From the NCBI GenBank assembly GCA_020723185.1, contig DYJI01000010.1, positions 1 to 64,000 of the forward strand: a DNA stretch of 64,000 nucleotides, written 5' to 3'. The notes beneath the pieces were generated by a model. It did not search any database. It was given only the letters and a program-made list of their open reading frames with translations, and was not told the DNA's origin. Below, piece by piece: positions 1 to 7,642 of this stretch. Source of the stretch: Sideroxydans lithotrophicus (GTDB lineage: Bacteria; Pseudomonadota; Gammaproteobacteria; Burkholderiales; Gallionellaceae). Both the position numbers and the translations under genes were made by a program. The first letter of the stretch is position 1, and every line of letters starts with the position of its first letter.

Positions 1-60
1 TTCGCGGAAACTTCTCCGCAACCTCGGGACGGGGAAGTCCCTTTCATTCGTTAGGGGGCC
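1..60 (+). repeat. Right part of an attC site (cut by window start)
   Basis: The core site GTTAGGG begins at base 50, and cassette 1 starts at base 51. The upstream bases include short inverted repeats typical of an attC arm. The left half of the site, with its inverse core, is outside the window. It belongs to the cassette preceding position 51. Confidence 0.75.
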
Positions 61-68
61 AGAACTCC

Positions 69-890
69 ATGCGCGTTTCAGAACTACTTGCCGCTCTGGA
101 TGAACTCCGTCAGAAGCTCATTGAACACCGAGATCTGTGGGGAAATTCGCTTAGCCAGCCCATCCCCGATTACCCGGTACGTAACCAAAAAGAGCTTGAG
201 GCGCAGAGTCATTGGCTGACGCGAAGGCTTGGCGCGCTACGCTCATACATTGAGCGTTTCGATGACGAGTGGTTGATGGTTCATCCAGCAACAGGCGTCC
301 GCTGGGACGCACTCGATGCTTCGGTCAGCCTCAATCAAGTCGCACAGGCAAAAGGACCGTCCATAAGAAGCACGATCGAGAAATTGAACACGATTGCAGG
401 AAAGTTAGAGACCCTCGATCAGGACGATGACATTCCCGCTGACCGAAATGCGCCATTGAAGTCAGGTCTCGCTCCAGATCGCATCATGTTGGCCTATCTG
501 AATCATTTACACCCCTACATCGCACAGGGCTGCGCCAAGCTGTTTATTGACGGTCATTACGCGCAAGCCGTAGAGGAGTCCGCAAAGGCAGTTTTTCAGT
601 ACCTTCGTGAGGCGACAGCTCTTACCCTTGACGGCTCCGCCCTTGCTACACAGGCGTTCAGTGTCAAGAACCCGTTGCTAGCATTCAGCGACCTCTCAGA
701 TGAGACAAAGAAGAACGAACAAGTTGGTTTCATGGAAATGCTTTCCGCATTCGCAAAAGGCGTGCGCAACCCTCTCGCCCATACCCACGGCAAACTCGAA
801 GAGGCACAGAAAGCATTCGAGTACCTCGCATTAGCCTCACTATTTTGCCGTCGCATTGATGATGCATCACTCAAGCCAGCAGCCCCCTAA
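69..890 (+). CDS. TIGR02391 (Ymh) family HEPN protein, integron cassette 1
   Basis: This is a 273-residue protein. The C-terminal half (about residues 135-265) matches what is known of the TIGR02391/Hypoth_Ymh family, a HEPN-like helical domain. Residues 233-238 read RNPLAH, an R-x4-H motif that in HEPN proteins forms the metal-independent RNase active site. The N-terminal half (1-130) is helical and I do not recognise it. The ATG follows a G-rich stretch at 53-57, and the TAA stop lies inside the attC inverse core. Members of this family often sit near restriction or toxin genes, so an RNA-cleaving defence or toxin role is possible. That role is inference; no partner antitoxin is visible in the same cassette. 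Confidence 0.8.
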   Translation: MRVSELLAALDELRQKLIEHRDLWGNSLSQPIPDYPVRNQKELEAQSHWLTRRLGALRSYIERFDDEWLMVHPATGVRWDALDASVSLNQVAQAKGPSIRSTIEKLNTIAGKLETLDQDDDIPADRNAPLKSGLAPDRIMLAYLNHLHPYIAQGCAKLFIDGHYAQAVEESAKAVFQYLREATALTLDGSALATQAFSVKNPLLAFSDLSDETKKNEQVGFMEMLSAFAKGVRNPLAHTHGKLEEAQKAFEYLALASLFCRRIDDASLKPAAP

Positions 891-974
891 CCCGGCGGTC
901 GACCTCGCTCCCTCCGGTCGCTGGACGCTGCGCGATAAAGCCGCGCAGCGCCGGTCACCTCTACGTTAGCCATC
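882..974 (+). repeat. attC site of cassette 1
   Basis: The inverse core GCCCCCTAAC (882-891) and the core GTTAGCC (from 965) flank an imperfect palindrome of about 73 bases. Inside it are a perfect 8-bp stem, GCTGCGCG (927-934) with CGCGCAGC (942-949), and outer arms containing CGGTC. At about 93 bp the site is within the usual attC range. The recombination point is G965/T966. Confidence 0.88.
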
Positions 975-979
975 AGCCT

Positions 980-1753
980 ATGAGCACTGAACCGACATAC
1001 GCAGACATAGTATTCAAGCACCTCGGTTTTGACATTGAGCCAATTCCCACTGGCGAGGAAGAACGCGCTGATTGGAAGTTAACAGTTGGGGAATTCGTTA
1101 TCCTCGTCGAAGAGAAACTCAAGCTGGACAATCCAGAAATGCTTTCGAGGCGCAGAGTGGTACTCGACAGTGGCCAGGTTTTTTCAACTCACGTACCCAT
1201 AAAACCAGACAAAGGTCTGTCGAGAATCACTCGCAAGGCGGCAAGTCAGATTGCGTCAACCGCACTTCATGTGGAGCACGACTTTCGTATCGTATGGTTT
1301 ACTGCGGCCGGCAACCTTCATGAATCGAAACAAATGCAATATGTGGCTACACTTTACGGTTCTACACATATCATCGAGCTTGGTCAGTCACAGATGAAGC
1401 GCTGCTACTTCTTTCGAAATAGCGATTTTTTTCGCCACAGGGAAACCTTGGACGGTGCAGTTGTAGCGGAAAGGGTCGGCCAAGATATCTCCGCACGCCT
1501 TTGCCTGAATCCACTTTCGCCTCGCTACGAAAAGTTGAAGACATCACCGCTGATGGCCGCCTTCGGCACAGCATATATTGATCCACATGAAGAGGAAGCT
1601 GATGGCGATGCATACCTCGTTGATTGCGACCTTGACCGCGCAAGGAGTAATGAAGTGCTTCAGTTCCTACAGGCCAAGTACAACATTGACAAGATTATGG
1701 ACATGGATATGGGCTTCGCTAGGGCGGAAGTATTGGTGAAGGTCGATGGCTAA
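980..1753 (+). CDS. Uncharacterised protein with possible PD-(D/E)xK nuclease core, integron cassette 2
   Basis: This is a 257-residue protein that I do not recognise as a named family. Near the N-terminus, Asp31 is followed after 12 residues by Glu44-Glu45-Lys46, within a strand-like hydrophobic stretch (ILVEEKLKL). This arrangement, D-x12-E-x-K, fits the core of PD-(D/E)xK nucleases. The motif is short and could occur by chance, so a nuclease role is inference only. The ATG has no clear Shine-Dalgarno sequence, which is common in cassettes. The TAA stop is inside the attC inverse core at 1745-1754. Base composition is lower in GC than the chromosomal genes to the right. Confidence 0.6.
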   Translation: MSTEPTYADIVFKHLGFDIEPIPTGEEERADWKLTVGEFVILVEEKLKLDNPEMLSRRRVVLDSGQVFSTHVPIKPDKGLSRITRKAASQIASTALHVEHDFRIVWFTAAGNLHESKQMQYVATLYGSTHIIELGQSQMKRCYFFRNSDFFRHRETLDGAVVAERVGQDISARLCLNPLSPRYEKLKTSPLMAAFGTAYIDPHEEEADGDAYLVDCDLDRARSNEVLQFLQAKYNIDKIMDMDMGFARAEVLVKVDG

Positions 1754-1777
1754 CGCCAATGCGGGACGTTAGACACG
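1745..1777 (+). repeat. Shortened attC site between cassettes 2 and 3
   Basis: The inverse core GATGGCTAAC (1745-1754) and the core GTTAGACAC (from 1768) are separated by only 13 bases (1755-1767). Ordinary attC sites have several tens of bases here, carrying the L boxes and central spacer. The R boxes are intact, so the site looks like an attC that lost its middle. The border G1768/T1769 is still clear from pairing with the ends of the neighbouring cassettes. Confidence 0.75.
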
Positions 1778-1787
1778 AGGGCCAACC

Positions 1788-2348
1788 ATGACGACCATAT
1801 CGTTCATGCGGAACTATTCGCAAGTAATCCAAGGGACACAGGTATGTATAGATCAAAGGCTTTTGATGCCCGCACTCATCTTGATATACACGTTGATTGA
1901 CACCCTAGCGTGGGCTTCTTCTGACAAAAAAGGCAGTGTCCGCAGTCGCTTCGAAGAGTGGGCCGATAGATGGCTTGTTCCACGTCTTTCTTGCACTGCG
2001 ACCGAGCTCTATGCAGCTCGTTGCGGCATCTTGCACACGCTGACAAGCAAAGCAGACTTGACTACTAGAGGCCGGGTAAGAGAAGTCGCTTACGCTTGGG
2101 GAACCGCAAAAAGCGATGATCTTCAAGCTGCTCTTGACCATTTGGGAACCCTGTCAGTGATTGCAGTCCACGTGGAGGAGCTGTTTGAAGCCGTTCGATT
2201 CGCTATGGCGGACATGATGGAAAAAGCCGACTCTGATCCGTCACTCACATCCTGTTTGAATGAGGCTGCAGCAATGCACTTGGTTAATGAAGGCCCCGAG
2301 CGAGTAGCTCAATATCTTCAAGAGGTGGGCCATGTCTCTGGTGTCTAA
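1788..2348 (+). CDS. Uncharacterised helical protein with R-x4-H motif, integron cassette 3
   Basis: This is a 186-residue, mostly helical protein. Residues 74-85 (ELYAARCGILHT) contain Arg78-x4-His83, which resembles the HEPN R-x4-H motif and suggests a HEPN-like fold. The match rests on that motif and on helical character only. The ATG is preceded by a good ribosome-binding site (GAGGG at 1777-1781), and the TAA stop lies in the attC inverse core. Other possibilities are a stress or phage-response protein of unknown activity. The gene sits alone in its cassette with no visible antitoxin. Confidence 0.6.
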   Translation: MTTISFMRNYSQVIQGTQVCIDQRLLMPALILIYTLIDTLAWASSDKKGSVRSRFEEWADRWLVPRLSCTATELYAARCGILHTLTSKADLTTRGRVREVAYAWGTAKSDDLQAALDHLGTLSVIAVHVEELFEAVRFAMADMMEKADSDPSLTSCLNEAAAMHLVNEGPERVAQYLQEVGHVSGV

Positions 2349-2410
2349 CACCTCGCTCAAGCGGGACCGTCCGCCTGCGGCGTCCGGTCATTTAGCTCCA
2401 CGTTGTCGAT
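2340..2410 (+). repeat. attC site of cassette 3 (last in array)
   Basis: The inverse core GGTGTCTAAC (2340-2349) is followed by arms containing GCGGGACCG and CGGTCATTTAG and by a core at 2402 (GTTGTCG). The core departs from the GTTRRRY consensus at two positions. This fits the right end of the array, where the core half comes from flanking DNA. No further attC is visible to the right. Confidence 0.8.
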
Positions 2411-2506
2411 GTCCGCTCTGGTTGGTAAAGCAGTCAAATTTCGAAGCACGCTGATTTGGCTGCTAAGGCCGACAAACAGTCAAAAAACTCTTGGCGCTAA
2501 TCGCTA

Positions 2507-2543
2507 CAGGGAGTGAGCGGATGTAGTGCCCGCTCTCTCCCTG
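2507..2543 (-). terminator. Stem-loop at the end of the cus operon
   Basis: CAGGGAGTGAGCGG (2507-2520) pairs with CCGCTCTCTCCCTG (2530-2543) with one mismatch in 14 and a 9-base loop. It lies 14 bases beyond the cusF stop codon on the - strand. No clear T-run follows on that strand, so it may protect the mRNA end rather than act as a strict intrinsic terminator. The stretch 2411-2506 to its right-array side shows nothing else recognisable. Confidence 0.5.
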
Positions 2544-2556
2544 CCTCGGAAATATC

Positions 2557-2898
2557 TTACTTCTTCCCGATCTTCTCGATCACCCACTTCTTCTTTTCCC
2601 CCTGCATCATCTCGAAACGTACCCGGTCGCCGACCTTGATGCCGCGACCGGCGTGTCCTTTGAGTTCGAACCACATTGTCATGGCAGGCCAGTCGAGTTC
2701 TTCGACGGGTTCGTGGGCGATCTGTATCTTGCCATCCTTGAGGGCTTTGACCACACCTGTCGCCGGATAGCGGGTGTGTTCCTGCGCGGCGTGATGCGTC
2801 ATCATGCTGTGGTCCTGCATCTGTTCGTGGGATGCGGCCAGTGTGGTTCCGCTGGCGGTCGCCAGTGTGATGCAGAGTGCGAGCGTGGTTTTATCCAT
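2557..2898 (-). CDS. cusF: Periplasmic copper/silver chaperone CusF
   Basis: This 113-residue protein has an N-terminal signal peptide (cleavage after about residue 22) and a CusF OB-fold domain. The metal ligands of the family are all visible: His62, Trp70, Met73 and Met75 in HEPVEELDWPAMTMWF, where Trp packs on Cu(I)/Ag(I). A His/Met-rich linker (residues 24-41) precedes the domain. In the CusCFBA system CusF hands periplasmic metal to CusB and CusA. The start overlaps the end of cusA by 8 bases, so the two are translated from one mRNA. A second CusF domain is fused to CusB of the same operon. Confidence 0.92.
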   Translation of the reverse strand: MDKTTLALCITLATASGTTLAASHEQMQDHSMMTHHAAQEHTRYPATGVVKALKDGKIQIAHEPVEELDWPAMTMWFELKGHAGRGIKVGDRVRFEMMQGEKKKWVIEKIGKK

Positions 2899-5800
2899 GA
2901 TTTTCTCCTTCAGTGGTTGATGTGATCGTTGCCAGTCGGTGTTGCTTGATGAGTGCGTAGATGACCGGTATCACCAGCAGGGTGAGCACGGCGGAAGATA
3001 CCATGCCGCCCACCATGGGCGCGGCGATGCGGCGCATCACTTCGGAGCCGGTGCCGCTGCTCCACAGGATGGGCAGCAGACCGGCCATGATGGCGACCAC
3101 GGTCATCATCTTGGGGCGCACGCGTTCCACCGCGCCTTCCATGATGGCGGAGTACAGGTCGGCGGCATCTGGCATGCGGCCAGCATCGGTGCAGCGCATC
3201 TGCACTTCCTGCCAGGCTTTCTCCAGATAGATCAGCATCACCACGCCGGTCTCTGCCGCCACGCCGGCCAGTGCGATGAAGCCGACGGCGACCGCGACGC
3301 TGAGGTTGTAGTCCAGCAGCCATAGCAGCCACACACCGCCGACCAGTGCGAACGGTACCGACAGCATCACCACCAGCGATTCGGTGACGCGGCGGAAGTT
3401 GAGATACAGCAGCAGGAAGATGAGCAGCAGCGTGACCGGGATGACGATCTTCATCTTGGCGATGGCGCGTTCCATGTATTCGAACTGGCCGCTCCAGGTG
3501 GCGTAGTAACCGGGCGGAAAGGTCACCTGTTCGTTCACCGCACGGCGCGCCTCGGCCACGTAGGAGCCGATGTCGCGTTCGCGGATGTCCACGTAGATAT
3601 AGGCGGAGAGCAGGGCGTTCTCGGTGCGGATGGAAGGCGCACCTTTGCTGATGCGGACGCTGGCGAGCTGGCCGAGCGGGATCATCGCGCCGTCCACTGT
3701 GGTGACCAGCACTTCGCGTGCGATCTTCTCGGGCGAGTCGCGCAGCTCGCGCGGATAGCGCACGCTGACGCCAAAGCGCTCCAGCCCTTCCACCGTGGTG
3801 GTGACGTTCGCGCCGCCGAGGGCGGTGGCGATCACTTCCTGCACGGCATCCATGTTCAGCCCGTAACGGGCCAGCGCGGCACGGTCCGGTTCGATATCGA
3901 GGTAATAGCCGCCGGTGATGCGTTCGGCGTAGGCCGAGCTGGTGCCGGGGATCTGCTTCACCACGGACTCGATCTGCTTCGCCAGCCGCTCCATCTCGTT
4001 CAGGTCGCGACCGAACACCTTGATGCCGATGGGCGTGCGGATGCCGGTGGAGAGCATGTCGATGCGCGCCTTGATCGGCATGGTCCACGAGTTGGCCACA
4101 CCGGGGAACTGAAGCGCCTTGTCCAGCTCTGCGATCAGCTTGTCGGTGTCCATGCCGTCGCGCCATTCCTCCTGCGGCTTGAGGTTGATCACCGTCTCGA
4201 ACATCTCCAGCGGTGCCGGATCGGTGGCGGTGCCTGCACGTCCCGCCTTGCCGTACACCGACTCGACCTCGGGGAAACTCTTGATGATCTTGTTCTGCGT
4301 CTGCAACAACTCGGCGGCCTTGGTCACCGACAGGCCGGGCAGGGCGGTGGGCATGTAGAACAGCGTGCCCTCGTTGAGCGTCGGCATGAATTCGCTGCCC
4401 AACTTCAGCGCGGGATAGAAGCTCACCAGTAGCGCGCCGACCGCGATGGCCAGCGTCGCTTTCTTCTTCTCAAGTACCCAGTGGATGAGAGGTCGATAGG
4501 CGGCGATCAGCCAGCGGTTGAGCGGGTTCGCGGACTCGGGCCGGATGCGTCCCTTGATGAACAGCAGCATCAACACCGGCACCAGCGTGACGGACAGCAG
4601 CGCCGCGCCTGCCATGGCGAAAGTCTTGGTGAACGCCAGCGGCGCGAACAGTCTGCCTTCCTGCGCTTCCAGCGTGAACACCGGCAGGAAGGAGACGGTG
4701 ATGATGAGAAGCGAGAAGAACAGGGAAGGGCCGACCTCCTTGCAGGCCTCGATTATCGCCGCCGTGCGCGATGAGCCTTCTTTCAGCCGCTCCAGATGCT
4801 TGTGCGCGTTCTCTATCATCACGATGGCGGCGTCCACCATCGCGCCGATGGCGATGGCGATGCCGCCCAGGCTCATGATGTTGGAATTGAGACCCAGCGC
4901 GCGCATGGCGATGAAGGCCATCAGCACGCCGATGGGCAGCATCACGATGGCGACCAGTGCACTGCGCGCGTGCATCAGGAACACCATGCACACCAGCGCA
5001 ACGATCAGGCCTTCTTCTAGCAAGGTGGTTTTCAGTGTGTCGATGGCACGCTGGATCAGTTCGGAACGGTCGTACACCGCCCTGATGCTCACGCCCTCCG
5101 GCAGGCCGGCGGACACCTCGGCGATCTTCTGCTTGATGTTGGCGATCACTTCCAGCGCGTTCTGGCCATAGCGCGCCATGGCGATGCCGGACACCACTTC
5201 GCCTTCGCCGTTGAGTTCGGCCAGACCGCGCCGCTCGTCCGGCCCCAGTTCGACACGCGCGATGTCGCGCAGCACTACCGGCGTGCCGCGCTCGGCTTTC
5301 ACCACCAGCATCTCGATGTCCGCTTTGCCGCGCAGATAACCGCGCCCGCGCACCATGTATTCGGTCTCGGCCATCTCCAGCACGCGCCCGCCGACGTCGC
5401 GGTTGCTGTCACGTATCACCTGTGACACACGGCTCAGCGGGATGCCGTAGGCGCGCAGCTTCACCGGATCGACCGTGACCTGGTATTGCTGCACCTGTCC
5501 GCCGATGGAGGCGACCTCGGCCACACCGTGCGCCTTGGTCAGCTGGTAGCGCAGGTACCAGTCCTGCAGGGTGCGCAGTTCGGCGAGGTCATGCTTGTCG
5601 CTCAGCACCGCGTACTGGTAGACCCAGCCCACGCCGCTGGCATCCGGCCCCAGTTGCGGTGAAACGCCCTGCGGCAGAAGTCCTGCTGTCTGGTTCAGAT
5701 ATTCCAGCACGCGGGAGCGCGCCCAGTAGATGTCCGTGCCGTCCTCGAAGATGACATACACGAACGATGCGCCGAAGAAGGAGAAGCCGCGTACCACCTT

Positions 5801-6037
5801 CGACTTCGGCACCGCCAGCATCGCCGTGGTGAGCGGATACGTCACCTGATCCTCGACCACCTGCGGGGCCTGCCCGGAATATTCGGTATAGACGATCACC
5901 TGCACGTCGGACAGGTCGGGCAGCGCGTCCAGCGGCGTCTTCAGCAGCGCATAGATGCCGGTCAGTGTGATGAACAGCGTGGCGAGCAGAACCAGGAAAC
6001 GGTTCTTCGCCGACCACTCGATGATGGAGTTCAGCAT
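2891..6037 (-). CDS. cusA: Cu(I)/Ag(I) efflux RND transporter CusA
   Basis: This 1048-residue protein is the inner-membrane proton-driven pump of a tripartite heavy-metal RND exporter. It has the usual RND layout of two blocks of six transmembrane segments, each with a large periplasmic loop. The three methionines that bind Cu/Ag in E. coli CusA (M573, M623, M672) have counterparts at Met562 (FYMPT), Met612 (PLEMF) and Met661 (RIDML) with identical spacing. This argues for monovalent Cu/Ag over Zn/Co/Ni (CzcA). It is separated from cusB by 120 bases holding a palindromic repeat, whereas the other operon joints overlap. Confidence 0.95.
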   Translation of the reverse strand: MLNSIIEWSAKNRFLVLLATLFITLTGIYALLKTPLDALPDLSDVQVIVYTEYSGQAPQVVEDQVTYPLTTAMLAVPKSKVVRGFSFFGASFVYVIFEDGTDIYWARSRVLEYLNQTAGLLPQGVSPQLGPDASGVGWVYQYAVLSDKHDLAELRTLQDWYLRYQLTKAHGVAEVASIGGQVQQYQVTVDPVKLRAYGIPLSRVSQVIRDSNRDVGGRVLEMAETEYMVRGRGYLRGKADIEMLVVKAERGTPVVLRDIARVELGPDERRGLAELNGEGEVVSGIAMARYGQNALEVIANIKQKIAEVSAGLPEGVSIRAVYDRSELIQRAIDTLKTTLLEEGLIVALVCMVFLMHARSALVAIVMLPIGVLMAFIAMRALGLNSNIMSLGGIAIAIGAMVDAAIVMIENAHKHLERLKEGSSRTAAIIEACKEVGPSLFFSLLIITVSFLPVFTLEAQEGRLFAPLAFTKTFAMAGAALLSVTLVPVLMLLFIKGRIRPESANPLNRWLIAAYRPLIHWVLEKKKATLAIAVGALLVSFYPALKLGSEFMPTLNEGTLFYMPTALPGLSVTKAAELLQTQNKIIKSFPEVESVYGKAGRAGTATDPAPLEMFETVINLKPQEEWRDGMDTDKLIAELDKALQFPGVANSWTMPIKARIDMLSTGIRTPIGIKVFGRDLNEMERLAKQIESVVKQIPGTSSAYAERITGGYYLDIEPDRAALARYGLNMDAVQEVIATALGGANVTTTVEGLERFGVSVRYPRELRDSPEKIAREVLVTTVDGAMIPLGQLASVRISKGAPSIRTENALLSAYIYVDIRERDIGSYVAEARRAVNEQVTFPPGYYATWSGQFEYMERAIAKMKIVIPVTLLLIFLLLYLNFRRVTESLVVMLSVPFALVGGVWLLWLLDYNLSVAVAVGFIALAGVAAETGVVMLIYLEKAWQEVQMRCTDAGRMPDAADLYSAIMEGAVERVRPKMMTVVAIMAGLLPILWSSGTGSEVMRRIAAPMVGGMVSSAVLTLLVIPVIYALIKQHRLATITSTTEGENHG

Positions 6038-6050
6038 ATCAACTCTCCAA

Positions 6051-6134
6051 CGAATTCGTCACACCGGCGAAGGCCGGTGTCCAGTTGATTAAAAACACTG
6101 GATTCCGGCCTACGCCGGAATGACGAAATTTTCG
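6051..6134. repeat. Palindromic intergenic repeat (REP/dRS3-like inverted pair)
   Basis: Two perfect 8-bp hairpins, ACACCGGC-GAAG-GCCGGTGT (6061-6080) and ATTCCGGC-CTAC-GCCGGAAT (6102-6121), are themselves arranged as arms of a larger inverted repeat. CGTCA-CCGG-TCCAGT on the left matches the reverse complement on the right. The second hairpin resembles the 20-bp ATTCC...GGAAT elements found in many copies in some betaproteobacteria. It sits between cusB and cusA and is probably transcribed. Confidence 0.75.
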
Positions 6135-6157
6135 ATTTTCGTAGTGTCTTGTACATA

Positions 6158-7642
6158 TTAGTGTCCCCCATGCTGTGCTTGCAGCTTGGTGATGACCCAT
6201 TCGCCTGCACCGCGCTCGACGATCTCGAAGTCGATGGCGCTGCCCGGTTTCACATTCGCCACCAATGACGGATTCGCCAGCGCGAAGTCCATGGTCATGG
6301 CCGGCCATTTGAGCGAGGGGATGGGGTCATGGGTGATGCTGACATTGCCGTCGCCATAGTCTTCCTCCAGCACCCCGGTCGCGGTATGGCCGACCGGCTT
6401 GGTTTTCTGCGGGGGCTGGGTGTCGCCCATGCCGCTGAATGCCGCTTGCAGGTTGCTCTCGGAATCGAGCAGGAAGTTGGCGCGGGTGACCACTTGTTCG
6501 CCTTCTGTCAGACCGTCGGTGATTTCCACATAGTCATCGCTGCGCTGGCCCAGCGTGACGATGCGCGGCGCGAAGCGCCCTTCATCCAGACGCACCAGCA
6601 CGGTCTGTTGTGTGCCGCTATCGATCACGGCCGAAGTCGGCACGGTCAGCATCCTGGCTGCCTTGCCGACTGTGATCTGCACATGCGCATACATGGACGG
6701 TTTGAGCGCACCGTCCGCATTTCGCAGCACGATGCGCACCTGCCCGGTGCGCGTCATCTCGTTCAGGGTGGGATAGATGAAATCCACTTTGCCTTCGAAC
6801 ATGCGGCCGGGGTAGGCCTCCACGGTGACCTGTGCCACGTCGCCCCGGCGCAGCTTGCCGATGTCTTGCTCCGGCATGTCGGCGATGGCCCACAGCGTGG
6901 ACAGGTCGGCGATGCGATACAGCGTCTCGCCGGGCATGAAGCGCATGCCTTCGATGGCTCTCTTCTCCAGCACGATGCCGTTGGCGGGCGCGTAGTAGGT
7001 GATGCGTTCGCCATTCAGTTGCGCACCGGCGATGTCCCAGTTCTTCAGGCGCGCGGCGCTGGCGTCGACCAGTCGTTGCATGCTCTGCTGTGCTTCTGCA
7101 TCAGCTTCCTTCAGTGATGCCAGACCTTGTTTCGCCAGCGCCAGTTCGCGCTGGGCGGACACCAGTTCAGGGCTGTACACCTCGAACAGGGGTTCGCCCT
7201 TGCGCACGGATTGGCCGGTGGTGTTGACGAACAATTCCTCCACCCAGCCTTCGAACTTGGGCGCGATGGTGGACAGGCGTTGTTCGTCGGTTTCGATGCG
7301 CGCGTTCAGGCGCAGCTTGCTGCCCAGCTCCCGCATCGCTGCCGCTTCGCTCTGCACGCCCAGCTTCTGCACCCTGGCCGCGCTGACGCTGAAACCCTCT
7401 TTGTCTTCAGCTTCCTCGCCCGCATACACCGGGATGTAGTCCATGCCCATCGAGTCTTTCTTGGGCACCGGCGAGGTGTTGGGCAAGCCCATCGGGTTGC
7501 GGTAATAGAGCAGTTTGCGTTCGGCATTGTTCTCGGCACTCGGCACTTTGGCCTCGGTACTGGACTTTCCATACCAGTAACTGCCGGATGCGACGAGGGC
7601 GAGCAGCAGCCCGCCCAGTGCGAATTTGATGTTGTCGTTCAT
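6158..7642 (-). CDS. cusB: CusB-type periplasmic adaptor with fused C-terminal CusF domain
   Basis: This 494-residue membrane-fusion protein links CusA to the outer-membrane channel. An N-terminal membrane anchor or signal segment (about residues 7-25) is followed by a Met-rich heavy-metal-binding motif (YRNPMGLP...SMGMDY, about residues 47-73). Adaptor barrel-sandwich and beta-barrel domains follow, then a CusF domain over the last 75 or so residues (THDPIPSLKWPAMTMDF), which keeps the His, Trp, Met and Met ligands. Free CusB in E. coli lacks this domain. The start codon overlaps the cusC stop (ATGA). It ends in a His-rich tail. Confidence 0.93.
   Translation of the reverse strand: MNDNIKFALGGLLLALVASGSYWYGKSSTEAKVPSAENNAERKLLYYRNPMGLPNTSPVPKKDSMGMDYIPVYAGEEAEDKEGFSVSAARVQKLGVQSEAAAMRELGSKLRLNARIETDEQRLSTIAPKFEGWVEELFVNTTGQSVRKGEPLFEVYSPELVSAQRELALAKQGLASLKEADAEAQQSMQRLVDASAARLKNWDIAGAQLNGERITYYAPANGIVLEKRAIEGMRFMPGETLYRIADLSTLWAIADMPEQDIGKLRRGDVAQVTVEAYPGRMFEGKVDFIYPTLNEMTRTGQVRIVLRNADGALKPSMYAHVQITVGKAARMLTVPTSAVIDSGTQQTVLVRLDEGRFAPRIVTLGQRSDDYVEITDGLTEGEQVVTRANFLLDSESNLQAAFSGMGDTQPPQKTKPVGHTATGVLEEDYGDGNVSITHDPIPSLKWPAMTMDFALANPSLVANVKPGSAIDFEIVERGAGEWVITKLQAQHGGH

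Larger units (their letters stand above)
1..2402 (+). mobile_element. Distal end of an integron gene-cassette array (three cassettes)
   Basis: Three single-ORF cassettes lie head to tail: 51-965, 966-1768 and 1769-2402. Each border falls at the G/TT of a GTTAG core site. In each cassette the first bases are complementary to the inverse core at its own end: GTTAGGGGGC with GCCCCCTAAC, GTTAGCCATC with GATGGCTAAC, and GTTAGACACG with GGTGTCTAAC (one mismatch). This is expected because each cassette is excised as a circle with one attC. The ORFs all point the same way and their stop codons lie inside the attC sites. The array continues left of the window, where attI and any integrase would be. 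Without that flank it cannot be told whether this is a complete integron or an integrase-less attC cluster. Confidence 0.9.

Noticed and set aside
2411-2506. A fourth cassette after position 2402
   Set aside because: No ORF and no further attC to the right; the cus operon terminator hairpin follows.
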